Below are positions 5,513-12,220 of a stretch of 16,632 bases of DNA, in pieces. The stretch's first letter is position 1. Each line of letters begins with the position of its first letter. Source of the stretch: Candidatus Hadersleviella danica (lineage in GTDB: Bacteria > Chloroflexota > Anaerolineae > Promineifilales > Promineifilaceae). Below the pieces are notes generated by a model that saw only the letters and a program-made list of their open reading frames with translations, ran no database searches and was not told the origin of the DNA. The stretch lies in the NCBI GenBank assembly GCA_016711405.1, contig JADJSZ010000094.1, positions 1-16,632 on the forward strand. Direction: 5' to 3'. A program made the translations under genes and the position numbers.

Positions 5513-6709
5513 ATGGAACCCGAACAAACAGGCGAATCCACAACCCCAGAGCAAGAGCAAACGGCCACCGAAACCCATGCGGCCGTCGCCCTTGCCGCGC
5601 CCGTCATGGTTAACCATGCCCTGCAAATCAACCGCGCCGCCATCCGCTACGAAGCGTTCAATGGCGACAACTTCATGGTTGCCCCGTTCGTGGGCGCGGT
5701 CGAAGGGGTAATGAACGGGGCACTGATTTTGGCCAGCGAGTTAGAGCAGAGCGCACCGCTCTACCCCGATAGCCCTGTTGTTGTAGGCCATCCCACGGTA
5801 AACGGTGCGCCTATCAGTGCCAAGGGTCAGCCCATCCCCAAAATCGGCCGGGTCTACAACACGGCCGTGGATGGTGACAGGTTGACGGGCGAGTTATGGG
5901 TGAGCCAACGCGCCGCCCAATCTGCCCCCCGTGGCCAAGAGGTACTAGACAACCTCGCTACGGGCAAGGTCAACGAAGTGAGTTGGGGCTGGTGGATGCA
6001 AGCCGAGCCAGCCCAAGGGGAGTTTAAGGGCAAGCCCTACGCCGTCATCGGCCGCAATTTTATCCCCGACCACTTAGCCATTTTGTTAGATGTGCCCGGC
6101 GCGTGTTCTGTAGCCGACGGCTGTGGAACGCTCCGAGCTAATCAAGCCCTGACCGTCAACTGCGATTGCGGTTGCTCTGGGCATGTCGTCAATCCCAATC
6201 CATCAATCACAGGAGAAAAAACTATGACGGGTAACACCCAAGTAGACGCTCCCATTGAAGAGGACGAGGTTGTTGACGCTGTGGAAACGAGTGGGGCGCA
6301 AATCCCCGCCCCGACTGCCCCAGCGCAACCCGATTCCGCTTCTTTGGAAGTGAACCAAGTGCAAGCGGTGAAAGCCGAGCTTGCCAAACTGGCTGATTCG
6401 TTTGCCAAAACAAATCAGTTGGTTGCCAACCAGAACAAGCTCATTGAAGAGCTGTTAGGCGAACGGAAAACCCAAAAGCAACAGGCGCGTGAAGCGCAAA
6501 TTGCTGAACTGGCCACCTACGCCAATCAGCCGTTCAGCGTGGCCACGTTGAAAACTTTCAGCGACGAAGCCCTTGCTGAACTCGAGGGCAAGTTCCGCCC
6601 CGCTTACATGGCGGGCATGGGCATGAGCATCAACGGCCGCACCACGACCGCTGACCCCAACATGGGCTATGCGCCCGCCGCGCCCTATCTCTTTGGGGAG
6701 GTGAAGTAA
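5513..6709 (+). CDS. Prohead protease with fused scaffold domain (DUF2213-like)
   Basis: A 398-residue protein that probably cleaves scaffold and capsid proteins during head maturation. The protease part covers about residues 25-205: YPDSPVVVGHP, then EVSWGWWM with candidate catalytic S157, and NFIPDHLAILLDVPGACS with candidate H187. This Ser and His arrangement is the pattern I associate with DUF2213 phage proteases. A cysteine-rich linker (CDCGCSGH) follows, then a charged region with a coiled-coil-like helix (residues about 280-330, KAELAKLADSF to QQAREAQIAEL) typical of a scaffold. The ATG at 5513 is chosen because the only earlier in-frame start, GTG 5486, lies in the terminator stem. 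No good ribosome site precedes it. The stop abuts the next ATG. Confidence 0.82.
   Translation: MEPEQTGESTTPEQEQTATETHAAVALAAPVMVNHALQINRAAIRYEAFNGDNFMVAPFVGAVEGVMNGALILASELEQSAPLYPDSPVVVGHPTVNGAPISAKGQPIPKIGRVYNTAVDGDRLTGELWVSQRAAQSAPRGQEVLDNLATGKVNEVSWGWWMQAEPAQGEFKGKPYAVIGRNFIPDHLAILLDVPGACSVADGCGTLRANQALTVNCDCGCSGHVVNPNPSITGEKTMTGNTQVDAPIEEDEVVDAVETSGAQIPAPTAPAQPDSASLEVNQVQAVKAELAKLADSFAKTNQLVANQNKLIEELLGERKTQKQQAREAQIAELATYANQPFSVATLKTFSDEALAELEGKFRPAYMAGMGMSINGRTTTADPNMGYAPAAPYLFGEVK
6211..6217 (+). promoter_or_regulatory. Internal ribosome-binding site AGGAGAA for the nested scaffold
   Basis: AGGAGAAAAAACT precedes an in-frame ATG at 6224 inside the protease gene, with ideal spacing. 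It is stronger than the site before the protease itself and is the main evidence for separate scaffold synthesis. Confidence 0.75.
6224..6709 (+). CDS. Nested scaffold protein from internal start (lambda Nu3-like arrangement)
   Basis: The same frame and stop as the protease gene, starting at ATG 6224 (MTGNTQVDAPIEEDE), gives 161 residues. The product would contain the acidic N-terminal stretch, the proline-rich linker, the coiled-coil-like segment and the C-terminal helix, but no protease. Scaffold must be far more abundant than protease during head assembly, and in phage lambda this is solved by an internal start (Nu3 within C). The strong ribosome site here and weak one at 5513 fit that logic. 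It is followed immediately by the decoration and major capsid genes. An alternative reading is that two formerly separate genes have become fused and the ribosome site is a relic. Confidence 0.65.
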   Translation: MTGNTQVDAPIEEDEVVDAVETSGAQIPAPTAPAQPDSASLEVNQVQAVKAELAKLADSFAKTNQLVANQNKLIEELLGERKTQKQQAREAQIAELATYANQPFSVATLKTFSDEALAELEGKFRPAYMAGMGMSINGRTTTADPNMGYAPAAPYLFGEVK

Positions 6710-7144
6710 ATGACTACCACAACGGGTAATCCCTACACCATTTTCCTGACAGGCCGCGACCGCACCGTTTTTGACGAAGTGGCCGTGACCGATGCCGTGG
6801 TTAAGCCCGGCATGTTCTTGGCTCGCACAGCCACAGGCGCACGGCCGCAAAACGTAGCCGCCGCCGCCGCTCCCTCGCTGGTTGCCACCGAAGCCACCGT
6901 ATTCGAGGGCACGATTGAAACCGAATTAGCCGTGGGCGAACGGGTTCAGTTTGGCAACGCCTCGGGTTGTCACGTCTACGCCATCTTGCTTTCGGGCGAG
7001 AACGTGGCCGCTGGTGCGAAGTTGACCCACGACGGCACGGGCAAATTGGCCGCCCTCGGGGTTGACGAAGTTTGGATTGCGACCGCCTTAGAAGCGGTAG
7101 ACGCAAGCGCGGCGGATAAACGAATCCGCGTGGAGGTGCTGTAA
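6710..7144 (+). CDS. Probable capsid decoration / head-stabilising protein
   Basis: A 144-residue protein between the scaffold and major capsid genes, the usual place of head decoration proteins such as lambda gpD. The sequence is rich in Ala, Thr and Val, with likely beta structure (VFEGTIETELAVGERVQFG, then GCHVYAILLSGENVAAGAKL), resembling DUF2190-type phage proteins. It has no signal peptide or catalytic motif. A strong GGGGAGGTG ribosome site lies at the end of the protease gene, and the ATG directly abuts that gene's TAA. The end carries GTGGAGGTG, which serves the capsid gene. Function is inferred from position and composition. Confidence 0.6.
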   Translation: MTTTTGNPYTIFLTGRDRTVFDEVAVTDAVVKPGMFLARTATGARPQNVAAAAAPSLVATEATVFEGTIETELAVGERVQFGNASGCHVYAILLSGENVAAGAKLTHDGTGKLAALGVDEVWIATALEAVDASAADKRIRVEVL

Positions 7145-7146
7145 CC

Positions 7147-8136
7147 ATGAACGCTGAATTTGCAACCATTGAACTGGTGTCCCAATTGGACATCAACAAA
7201 ATGCGCCCCATCGCTGGCTTCCATGCCAACGCGCTTTTGCGGCAAGACGATTGGCGCACGATTGACGACGCGGTCGTGAAAGTCGCTCGCCAAAACCTGA
7301 GTGTTTTGGATGACCTCGCCCGTTTCGGCCTTGTACGGCCGCCCGCTGGTTTGGGGCTGATGTTCAGTTCCTACGAACAACAAAGCGAACTGACCACGGC
7401 CAACGTGGACATGGCGGCCGACACCCGCGCCGAAATGTCCAACCTCAACCACACGACCATCAACATTCCTGTGCCCATCATCCACAAAGAGTTTTCTCTG
7501 AACGCTCGGGTGCTGATGAATAGCCGCATGAACCGCATGGAAGGGTTGGACGTTAGCCACGCCGAAAGCTCTGCCCGGCGCGTGGCCGAAGCCATCGAGG
7601 ACATGATTATCAACGGCGTTTCGTTGACCGTGAACGGTTCCACCATTCAGGGCTTGACCAACGCTACCAATCGTGTCACCGACACCGCTACCAACTTTGG
7701 CGGCGGGGCGTGGAGTACGGCGGGGAACGCCTACAAAACCATCAACGGCATGATTGCTGGCATTGAAAACAAAGGTTTCTATGGCCCTTATGGGGTCTAC
7801 GTGGCCAACAACTTGTGGAGCAAGCTCCGCAATCTGATTAGCACCGAATCGGGCAAGTCTGAAATGGCCGCCCTCATGGAAAACCTTGGTTTGGCCACAG
7901 GCGGGCAAGTCGCCTACGTCAAGCCCTCCCGCTCCCTTGCCGCTGGCACGGCCGTCTTGTTCCAACTCACCAGTGATGTCATTGACATTGCCACGGGCGT
8001 TGGCATGACCACCGTCCAATGGGAAGAGCAAGGCCGCTTGACCAGCAATTTCCGCGTCATGGCGGCGATGGCGCCTCGTGTCAAGTACGACGCTTCCAGC
8101 AATTGCGGTGTGGCTCATGCCACAGGTGCGCTCTAA
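7147..8136 (+). CDS. Major capsid protein (HK97 fold)
   Basis: This 329-residue protein is expected to form the icosahedral shell. It follows the protease, scaffold and decoration genes and has a typical size. Motifs include INIPVPIIHKEFSLNAR, where the IPVP-x-I and F-x-L-x-x-R pattern resembles the encapsulin-like (DUF6260-type) branch of HK97-fold capsid proteins. Residues GLDVSHAESSARRVAEAIED form the expected long helix, followed by ENKGFYGPYGVYVANNLW near the A-domain. The C-terminus has VQWEEQGRLTSNFRVM and APRVKY. The strong upstream GGAGGTG ribosome site suits a highly expressed gene. There is no long N-terminal delta domain, which agrees with a separate scaffold. The encapsulin-like subgroup is a judgement from motifs only. 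Confidence 0.9.
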   Translation: MNAEFATIELVSQLDINKMRPIAGFHANALLRQDDWRTIDDAVVKVARQNLSVLDDLARFGLVRPPAGLGLMFSSYEQQSELTTANVDMAADTRAEMSNLNHTTINIPVPIIHKEFSLNARVLMNSRMNRMEGLDVSHAESSARRVAEAIEDMIINGVSLTVNGSTIQGLTNATNRVTDTATNFGGGAWSTAGNAYKTINGMIAGIENKGFYGPYGVYVANNLWSKLRNLISTESGKSEMAALMENLGLATGGQVAYVKPSRSLAAGTAVLFQLTSDVIDIATGVGMTTVQWEEQGRLTSNFRVMAAMAPRVKYDASSNCGVAHATGAL

Positions 8137-8147
8137 GGGGGTGACGT

Positions 8148-8480
8148 ATGGCTGACCAACTTTACAAAGTGCGTGAGGGTAAGCGGTTTGGGGCGTTTGA
8201 CCAGTACGAAAGTGGCGACACCGTGGTACTGGACGAACTCGCGGCCGTGCCCTTCCTCGACAAGTTGGAACCTGTCACCCCAGAAACAGGGGCGGGTAAC
8301 TCTGCCCCTGTTGACCCGCCCTCTGACACGCTCCCCAGCGGCTTTCCCCACGCCACGAAGTTAGCGGCCAGTGGCTACACCACGGTTACGGCCGTGCGGT
8401 CAGCTACCGACGCGCAACTCATTGCCCTCAAAGGCATTGGCGAAAAGGCCGTTGTTGAAATTCGTGAGGCATTGGCTTAA
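8148..8480 (+). CDS. Small helix-hairpin-helix protein in the head-tail connector region
   Basis: A 110-residue protein. The N-terminus (MADQLYKVREGKRFG) is compact, the centre (about residues 43-65) is a proline- and threonine-rich linker, and the C-terminus (about residues 85-110) has a helix-hairpin-helix: DAQLIALKGIGEKAVVEIRE, with the GIG turn. Proteins of this layout are common between capsid and connector genes in siphoviruses. The hairpin motif usually contacts DNA or mediates protein binding. An AAGGGGGTG ribosome site precedes the ATG. The stop TAA overlaps the next ATG (TAATG), so the two genes are coupled. The precise role is unknown. Confidence 0.65.
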   Translation: MADQLYKVREGKRFGAFDQYESGDTVVLDELAAVPFLDKLEPVTPETGAGNSAPVDPPSDTLPSGFPHATKLAASGYTTVTAVRSATDAQLIALKGIGEKAVVEIREALA

Positions 8481-8857
8481 TGGCACTCCCCACCGCCTAC
8501 ACCGAAGCCACGTTCAAGGCTTATCTCTTCTCCCAAATAGCAGGGCTAAACCTGACTTGGACGGTAGACGGCGGTGATTTTGATGAAATCGTTATCTCGG
8601 TTGGGCTTTACCTCTCAGCCGAGATAGCCGATGTCACCAACATTAAGTTGCTCCGGGCAGTCGGGCGGCGCGAACTCTGGTTAGCCGTCATGCAAGCGAG
8701 TGGCAACAAGGCCACGGCCGCCACGGGTGTAGCGGGCAGTATCACATTCGGCAAAAACATTTTTGACCGTGCCCAAGACTTGTACAACAAGGCGACGGCA
8801 GAGGTTGAATTACTCGAGGGCGAGGTCACTAAAACCCCGTCTCTCTGGGCTGGTTAG
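8480..8857 (+). CDS. Head-tail connector protein (gp6-like)
   Basis: A 125-residue protein placed after the capsid gene where head completion adaptors lie. It is mainly helical: TAYTEATFKAYLFSQIAG, then DFDEIVISVGLYLSAEI, and a helix LYNKATAEVELLEGEV near the C-terminus. The size and helical content fit the ring-forming adaptors of the HK97 gp6 and SPP1 gp15 type. Translation is coupled to the previous gene through the shared TAATG. The call comes from position and predicted fold; no diagnostic motif is visible. Confidence 0.55.
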   Translation: MALPTAYTEATFKAYLFSQIAGLNLTWTVDGGDFDEIVISVGLYLSAEIADVTNIKLLRAVGRRELWLAVMQASGNKATAATGVAGSITFGKNIFDRAQDLYNKATAEVELLEGEVTKTPSLWAG

Positions 8858-8861
8858 GGCA

Positions 8862-9272
8862 ATGCTCGACTTCGACATTGAACTCAAGGGCTTTTCCAAA
8901 ACGACGTTGCGCTGGCAAAAGACGCTTGCCCAACGTGCCGCCATCGCCCAAGAGGAGTTGAACAAGTTCGGGGAAGCGGCCGTGCAAAAACTGGCGGGCG
9001 AGGCTTACCCCGCCCAACTGCCCAATCAGAAATACGTCCGCACTTTCTTGTTACGCAACCGCTTTCAATGGAAAGCACGGCCGTTGCAGAAAGCCGGGCG
9101 GATTCTGCTCAGTAACACCGCCCCGCGCCGTCGCTTTGCGATTGGGAAGAAATCGCAAGCGCGAATCCATCAGGGCAGATGGTGGACGATGCAAGACAAA
9201 GTCGTGGGCTACACCCCCGCTCTTCACAGGGCGTTGTTAGCGGCCTACATGGAACGGCTGACAAATGGATAA
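8862..9272 (+). CDS. HK97 gp10-like neck / minor tail protein
   Basis: A 136-residue protein from ATG 8862, four bases after the previous stop. It begins MLDFDIELKGFSKTTLRW and has a helical N-terminal half. This is followed by PNQKYVRTFLLRN and then KKSQARIHQGRWW, an arrangement (YxRT, later IHxGRW) that resembles gp10-type proteins acting at the head-tail joint. It is notably basic. Longer starts in the same frame overlap the upstream connector gene and look artificial. Its end overlaps the next ATG (ATGGATAA). Position fits a neck or head-closure protein. Confidence 0.55.
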   Translation: MLDFDIELKGFSKTTLRWQKTLAQRAAIAQEELNKFGEAAVQKLAGEAYPAQLPNQKYVRTFLLRNRFQWKARPLQKAGRILLSNTAPRRRFAIGKKSQARIHQGRWWTMQDKVVGYTPALHRALLAAYMERLTNG

Positions 9273-9741
9273 AGAAGCCGCCTTAATCGCCCTCCGCAAT
9301 ATGATTCGCGCCGCTGGCACGGCTCCCTTGTCCAACTTGGGGCAACGGGTGTGGGTTCAGTCAGAGGATTACACCTCTGTTTCCATCGCCACTTACCCCT
9401 TTTGCCTTGTGAACTATGCCATTGGCGAGGATTTTCCCGTGCGGAAAGCGGCCTTGAACGGCCGTTACACCTACGAATGGCTTGCCCAAGTCTACTTTGC
9501 CGTTGGCTCGGCCGATGTGGGCTATCCCAGCTCCGCCTTTGCCGCCGCACAACAAGCCAGCAAAGCATACCCACGGGCGTTGTTAAGCCTTTTGGCGGCC
9601 GATACGACCAAGTGGGCGGGCACGATTCACGCGCTCGGCAACACAAATTACTACTTACGCGACAACTTCACAATTTGGGAATGGGACGGCAATGTACTGC
9701 TCGGCCAAATGGTTGAGATACCCGTCACCCAATTCTTTTAG
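9265..9741 (+). CDS. Probable tail terminator / tail completion protein
   Basis: A 158-residue protein immediately before the tail tube gene, the usual position of the tail terminator that caps the growing tube and joins tail to head. The sequence has an N-terminal helix (DKEAALIALRNMIRAAG), then aromatic-rich beta-like segments (VWVQSEDYTSVSIATYPF, YTYEWLAQVYFAVG) and a C-terminal strand ending QMVEIPVTQFF. The ATG overlaps the preceding stop by 8 bases, and no separate ribosome site is needed. The assignment is from gene order, size and predicted mixed fold. Confidence 0.55.
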   Translation: MDKEAALIALRNMIRAAGTAPLSNLGQRVWVQSEDYTSVSIATYPFCLVNYAIGEDFPVRKAALNGRYTYEWLAQVYFAVGSADVGYPSSAFAAAQQASKAYPRALLSLLAADTTKWAGTIHALGNTNYYLRDNFTIWEWDGNVLLGQMVEIPVTQFF

Positions 9742-9753
9742 GAGAAAAACAAC

Positions 9754-10230
9754 ATGGCTATCTCAGGAACCTTAGCGGCCGAAGATGCAATGAACATGTC
9801 CAATGCCGTTTTCGGCGTTGACTTAGGCTCGACAGGCACATTTGCGGCCGTTTCCACATGGACAACCAACGTCGCCACGACAGGCGGGGAAGCTCCCACG
9901 GCCGAAATGATGCGGCTGGCGGGCGACCCCATCGTGAGCGTGGGGCGCAAAGGGGCGCGGACTGTAACCATCACCGCCATTTATGACAACGCGGCCACGG
10001 GCGTTTTCCAAAACGTCTACGCCGCCCACGAAGCGGCCACAGCAGGGCGCAAGTGCGATGTGCAATGGACGGCCTTTGGCGCGACGGCGGGCGACCCCCG
10101 TTTCACGACCGTTAACGGCTTGCTCACCAGTTGCACCTTGCCCGACTTGAACGCCTCCGAAGCGAACCCATCCACGTTCCAGTTCGTGATTTTCGCCTCG
10201 GCCGTTGAACTCGACGACGTGCCCGCCTAA
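9754..10230 (+). CDS. Major tail tube protein
   Basis: A 158-residue protein, a typical size for a siphovirus tube subunit, encoded right before the chaperone and tape measure genes. It has beta-rich segments such as RKGARTVTITAIYDNAAT and GLLTSCTLPDLNASEANPST with a final strand TFQFVIFASAVEL. The PSTFQF region close to the C-terminus suits the tube fold. It has an excellent AGGAGAA ribosome site at the correct distance, consistent with high expression. The 12-base gap before it and the 37-base gap after it are the only spacers in this stretch. Order is the main evidence. Confidence 0.72.
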   Translation: MAISGTLAAEDAMNMSNAVFGVDLGSTGTFAAVSTWTTNVATTGGEAPTAEMMRLAGDPIVSVGRKGARTVTITAIYDNAATGVFQNVYAAHEAATAGRKCDVQWTAFGATAGDPRFTTVNGLLTSCTLPDLNASEANPSTFQFVIFASAVELDDVPA

Positions 10231-10267
10231 CCCGAATCACCATTCACCCTAGAGGACGACTAAGACA

Positions 10268-10630
10268 ATGACAACCGAAACCGAAACCAACGATTTTGTG
10301 ATTGAAGTAACCGTGGGCGGCATGACTGGCACTGTAGCCTTGCCCGACCCCGAAGAGTTTACGGGGCGCATGTACGATGACTTTATGGCCTTGAACAAGA
10401 AACACAGCAAGGGCGGCACGTCGCAATTGCGGGTCATGTTCTACACGGCCGTGGAGTTCATCAAAAAGTACGGCGGCTGGAACGTGGTTAGTGCTGATGG
10501 GATTCCCGTCAGCATTGACACCGCGCTCGGCTGGAAAAACTCCCCCAGCGCCGAACCGTTTAAGTTTGTCACTTTCTTAGGGCGGCAAACCGACGCTTAC
10601 TTCGTGAGCATTTTCGACCCAAAAAAGTAA
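10268..10630 (+). CDS. Tail assembly chaperone, short form (G-like)
   Basis: A 120-residue protein. It sits between the tail tube and tape measure genes, exactly where lambda has G and G-T. The N-terminus (TTETETNDFVIEVTVGG) is acidic and the C-terminus ends DPKK. An AGAGGAC ribosome site precedes ATG 10268. The last codons form the heptamer A-AAA-AAG followed immediately by the TAA stop at 10628-10630, the classic -1 slippery sequence. Most ribosomes would stop here, and a minority would slip and continue into the segment ending at 10926. The short form would bind tail tube protein or keep the tape measure soluble. Confidence 0.75.
   Translation: MTTETETNDFVIEVTVGGMTGTVALPDPEEFTGRMYDDFMALNKKHSKGGTSQLRVMFYTAVEFIKKYGGWNVVSADGIPVSIDTALGWKNSPSAEPFKFVTFLGRQTDAYFVSIFDPKK
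10621..10627 (+). promoter_or_regulatory. -1 programmed frameshift site A AAA AAG
   Basis: The zero frame reads CCA AAA AAG TAA. Slipping back one base after the two lysine codons gives GTA ATC TGG, which is open to 10926. The heptamer AAAAAAG is a well-established efficient -1 site in bacteria (dnaX type). A perfect 9-bp stem follows at 10650-10692. Confidence 0.75.
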
Positions 10631-10649
10631 TCTGGCAGGTATGGCGCAA

Positions 10650-10692
10650 GGTATCCCACGGCAAAGGTTCAATGCCCTTCCCTTGGGATACC
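10650..10692 (+). promoter_or_regulatory. Hairpin downstream of the slippery site
   Basis: GGTATCCCA (10650-10658) pairs perfectly with TGGGATACC (10684-10692) over 9 bp, enclosing 25 bases. It begins about 22 bases after the slippery site, farther than the usual 5 to 9, so its role as a frameshift stimulator is uncertain. The enclosed bases also hold short complementary pieces (AAGG and CCTT). Confidence 0.5.
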
Positions 10693-10926
10693 GCCCGCCT
10701 CTGCCTGAATATGCAGAACGGGGAAGTAATCCACTTCCCCGCTGGCACATACAACAAGCAGGTTGCTACCGAACACGGCCGTCAGCAATTGGAACTAATG
10801 GAACTGACCTACCAAGCGCACCGTGTTTTTGTCGAAATGGGGCAACCAAACAAACAATCTGACAAGACCGCGCTCGAGTTTCTAAAAATCGCTCGAGAAG
10901 TCGAGAAAACCCGTCAACATGGCTAA
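10672..10926 (+). CDS. Tail assembly chaperone T-like extension (translated as -1 fusion)
   Basis: An open frame that continues the chaperone after the -1 slip. From the slip point (10627) it adds 99 residues, giving a fused protein of about 219, comparable in layout to lambda G-T. The first residues after the slip are VIWQVWRKVSHGKG, then MPFPWDTARLCLN from the internal ATG at 10672. The C-terminal half is helical and charged (KTALEFLKIAREVEK). An AAAGG sequence lies just before that ATG, so independent initiation is also possible, but the unbroken -1 frame reaching the slippery site favours fusion. The end overlaps the tape measure ATG by 8 bases. Confidence 0.72.
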   Translation: MPFPWDTARLCLNMQNGEVIHFPAGTYNKQVATEHGRQQLELMELTYQAHRVFVEMGQPNKQSDKTALEFLKIAREVEKTRQHG

Positions 10927-12217
10927 CGAAAAAGACACCTTAGAGATAGAAGTCAAGGCCACGTTGCAAGGCGACGCGGCGTTCAAGTCTATTCTGAGTG
11001 ACCTTGAGAAAATCCGCAAAGAAGCGGATAAGGTCAAGCAATCGGCCGCTGGCATTGGCGGGGCGAGTGGGAGCATTAAGAGCGCGGCCACGGCCTTGGG
11101 CGAGGTTGAATCAGCCGCAAAAAAGGCGGGCAAGGGCGTAGGGGAAGCCGAAAAATCCACCGAATCAGCAGGTAGCGCGTTTACCAAAATGAGTGGGCTG
11201 GCCACGGCCGCATGGGCGGCGGCGGGCGCGGCCGTGACTGCGTTCGTGGTTGATTCGGTCTCCCAATTCATGGCCTTTGAGAAGGGCATGGCCGAAGTCT
11301 TTACCCTGTTGCCGGGCATATCAGGCGCGGCAATGGACGCAATGACGGCCGATGTGCGCGCCTTTGCCCTTGAATCGGGGCGACTGCCTGACGAAGTTGT
11401 GCCCGCCCTCTACCAAGCTATCAGCGCGGGCGTTCCCCAAGCCAACGTATTTGACTTTATGAAAGTGGCCAGCGACGCGGCTTTAGGCGGCGTGACTGAC
11501 CTCGAAACGGCCGTGGACGGTATCACGTCGGTGGTCAATGCGTATGGTTCAGAGGTAGTTAGCGCACAACAGGCCAGTGACATCATGTTCACGGCCGTTA
11601 AGCTGGGCAAAACCGACTTTAGCCAATTATCCGCCTCCCTCTTTAATGTCATCCCCACGGCCGCCGCCTTGGGCGTTTCGTTTGAGGACGTAGCGGCGGG
11701 GTTAGCGGCCGTGACTGCTCAGGGCACACCTACCAGCGTCGCCACAACCCAAATGCGGCAACTGTTTGTGGAACTGAGTAAGGAAGGGGGAAACACCAGC
11801 CGCATCTTTAAGGAAATAGCGGGCGTAGGCTTTAAGGAATTTTTAGCGCAAGGCAACAGTCTACAGGACGGCTTGCAACTCCTTGAAGAGTACGCCGCCA
11901 AAACCAACGTTGGTATCAACGACCTCTTTGGTTCGGTGGAGGCGGGCAGTATCGCCCTTGGTTTGACAGGGCAAGGGACTGAGAAATTCACGGCGGCCGT
12001 GCAAGAGTTTGGCAACGTGACGGGCGCAACAGGGCGGGCGGCCGATTTGATGGGCGAAACCACGGCGCAATCAATGGCGCGGGCAAGCGCGGCCGTCAAC
12101 GAACTCAAATTGATGTTGGGCGAATCACTCGCCCCTGCTTTGGCACAAACGGCCGAAGCTGTGTTAAGCCTTGCCAACATCGCCCTCCCTTGGCTGGCAA
12201 GCAACTTGAACAAGTGA
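10919..12217 (+). CDS. Tape measure protein, N-terminal segment (TP901 family; gene interrupted)
   Basis: First segment of the gene that sets tail length. Joined with the following segments (to 14160) it would be about 1080 residues. It begins MANEKDTLEIEVKATLQGD and has an alanine-rich helical N-terminus. A hydrophobic stretch follows at about residues 94-115 (LATAAWAAAGAAVTAFVV), expected of tape measures that enter the host membrane. The TP901 core comes next: LYQAISAGVPQANVFDF, FTAVKLGKTDFSQLSASL and AAGLAAVTAQGTPTSVATTQ. It stops at an in-frame TGA (12215-12217). The next codons in the same frame continue sensible sequence, so a TGG-to-TGA change is the simplest explanation. Confidence 0.88.
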   Translation: MANEKDTLEIEVKATLQGDAAFKSILSDLEKIRKEADKVKQSAAGIGGASGSIKSAATALGEVESAAKKAGKGVGEAEKSTESAGSAFTKMSGLATAAWAAAGAAVTAFVVDSVSQFMAFEKGMAEVFTLLPGISGAAMDAMTADVRAFALESGRLPDEVVPALYQAISAGVPQANVFDFMKVASDAALGGVTDLETAVDGITSVVNAYGSEVVSAQQASDIMFTAVKLGKTDFSQLSASLFNVIPTAAALGVSFEDVAAGLAAVTAQGTPTSVATTQMRQLFVELSKEGGNTSRIFKEIAGVGFKEFLAQGNSLQDGLQLLEEYAAKTNVGINDLFGSVEAGSIALGLTGQGTEKFTAAVQEFGNVTGATGRAADLMGETTAQSMARASAAVNELKLMLGESLAPALAQTAEAVLSLANIALPWLASNLNK

Positions 12218-12220
12218 CCG

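Noticed and set aside
6976..8118. 380-codon minus-strand ORF
   Set aside because: It is fully antisense to the major capsid gene, is rich in His, Gly and Val as expected of a shadow frame in G+C-rich DNA, and lacks start signals.
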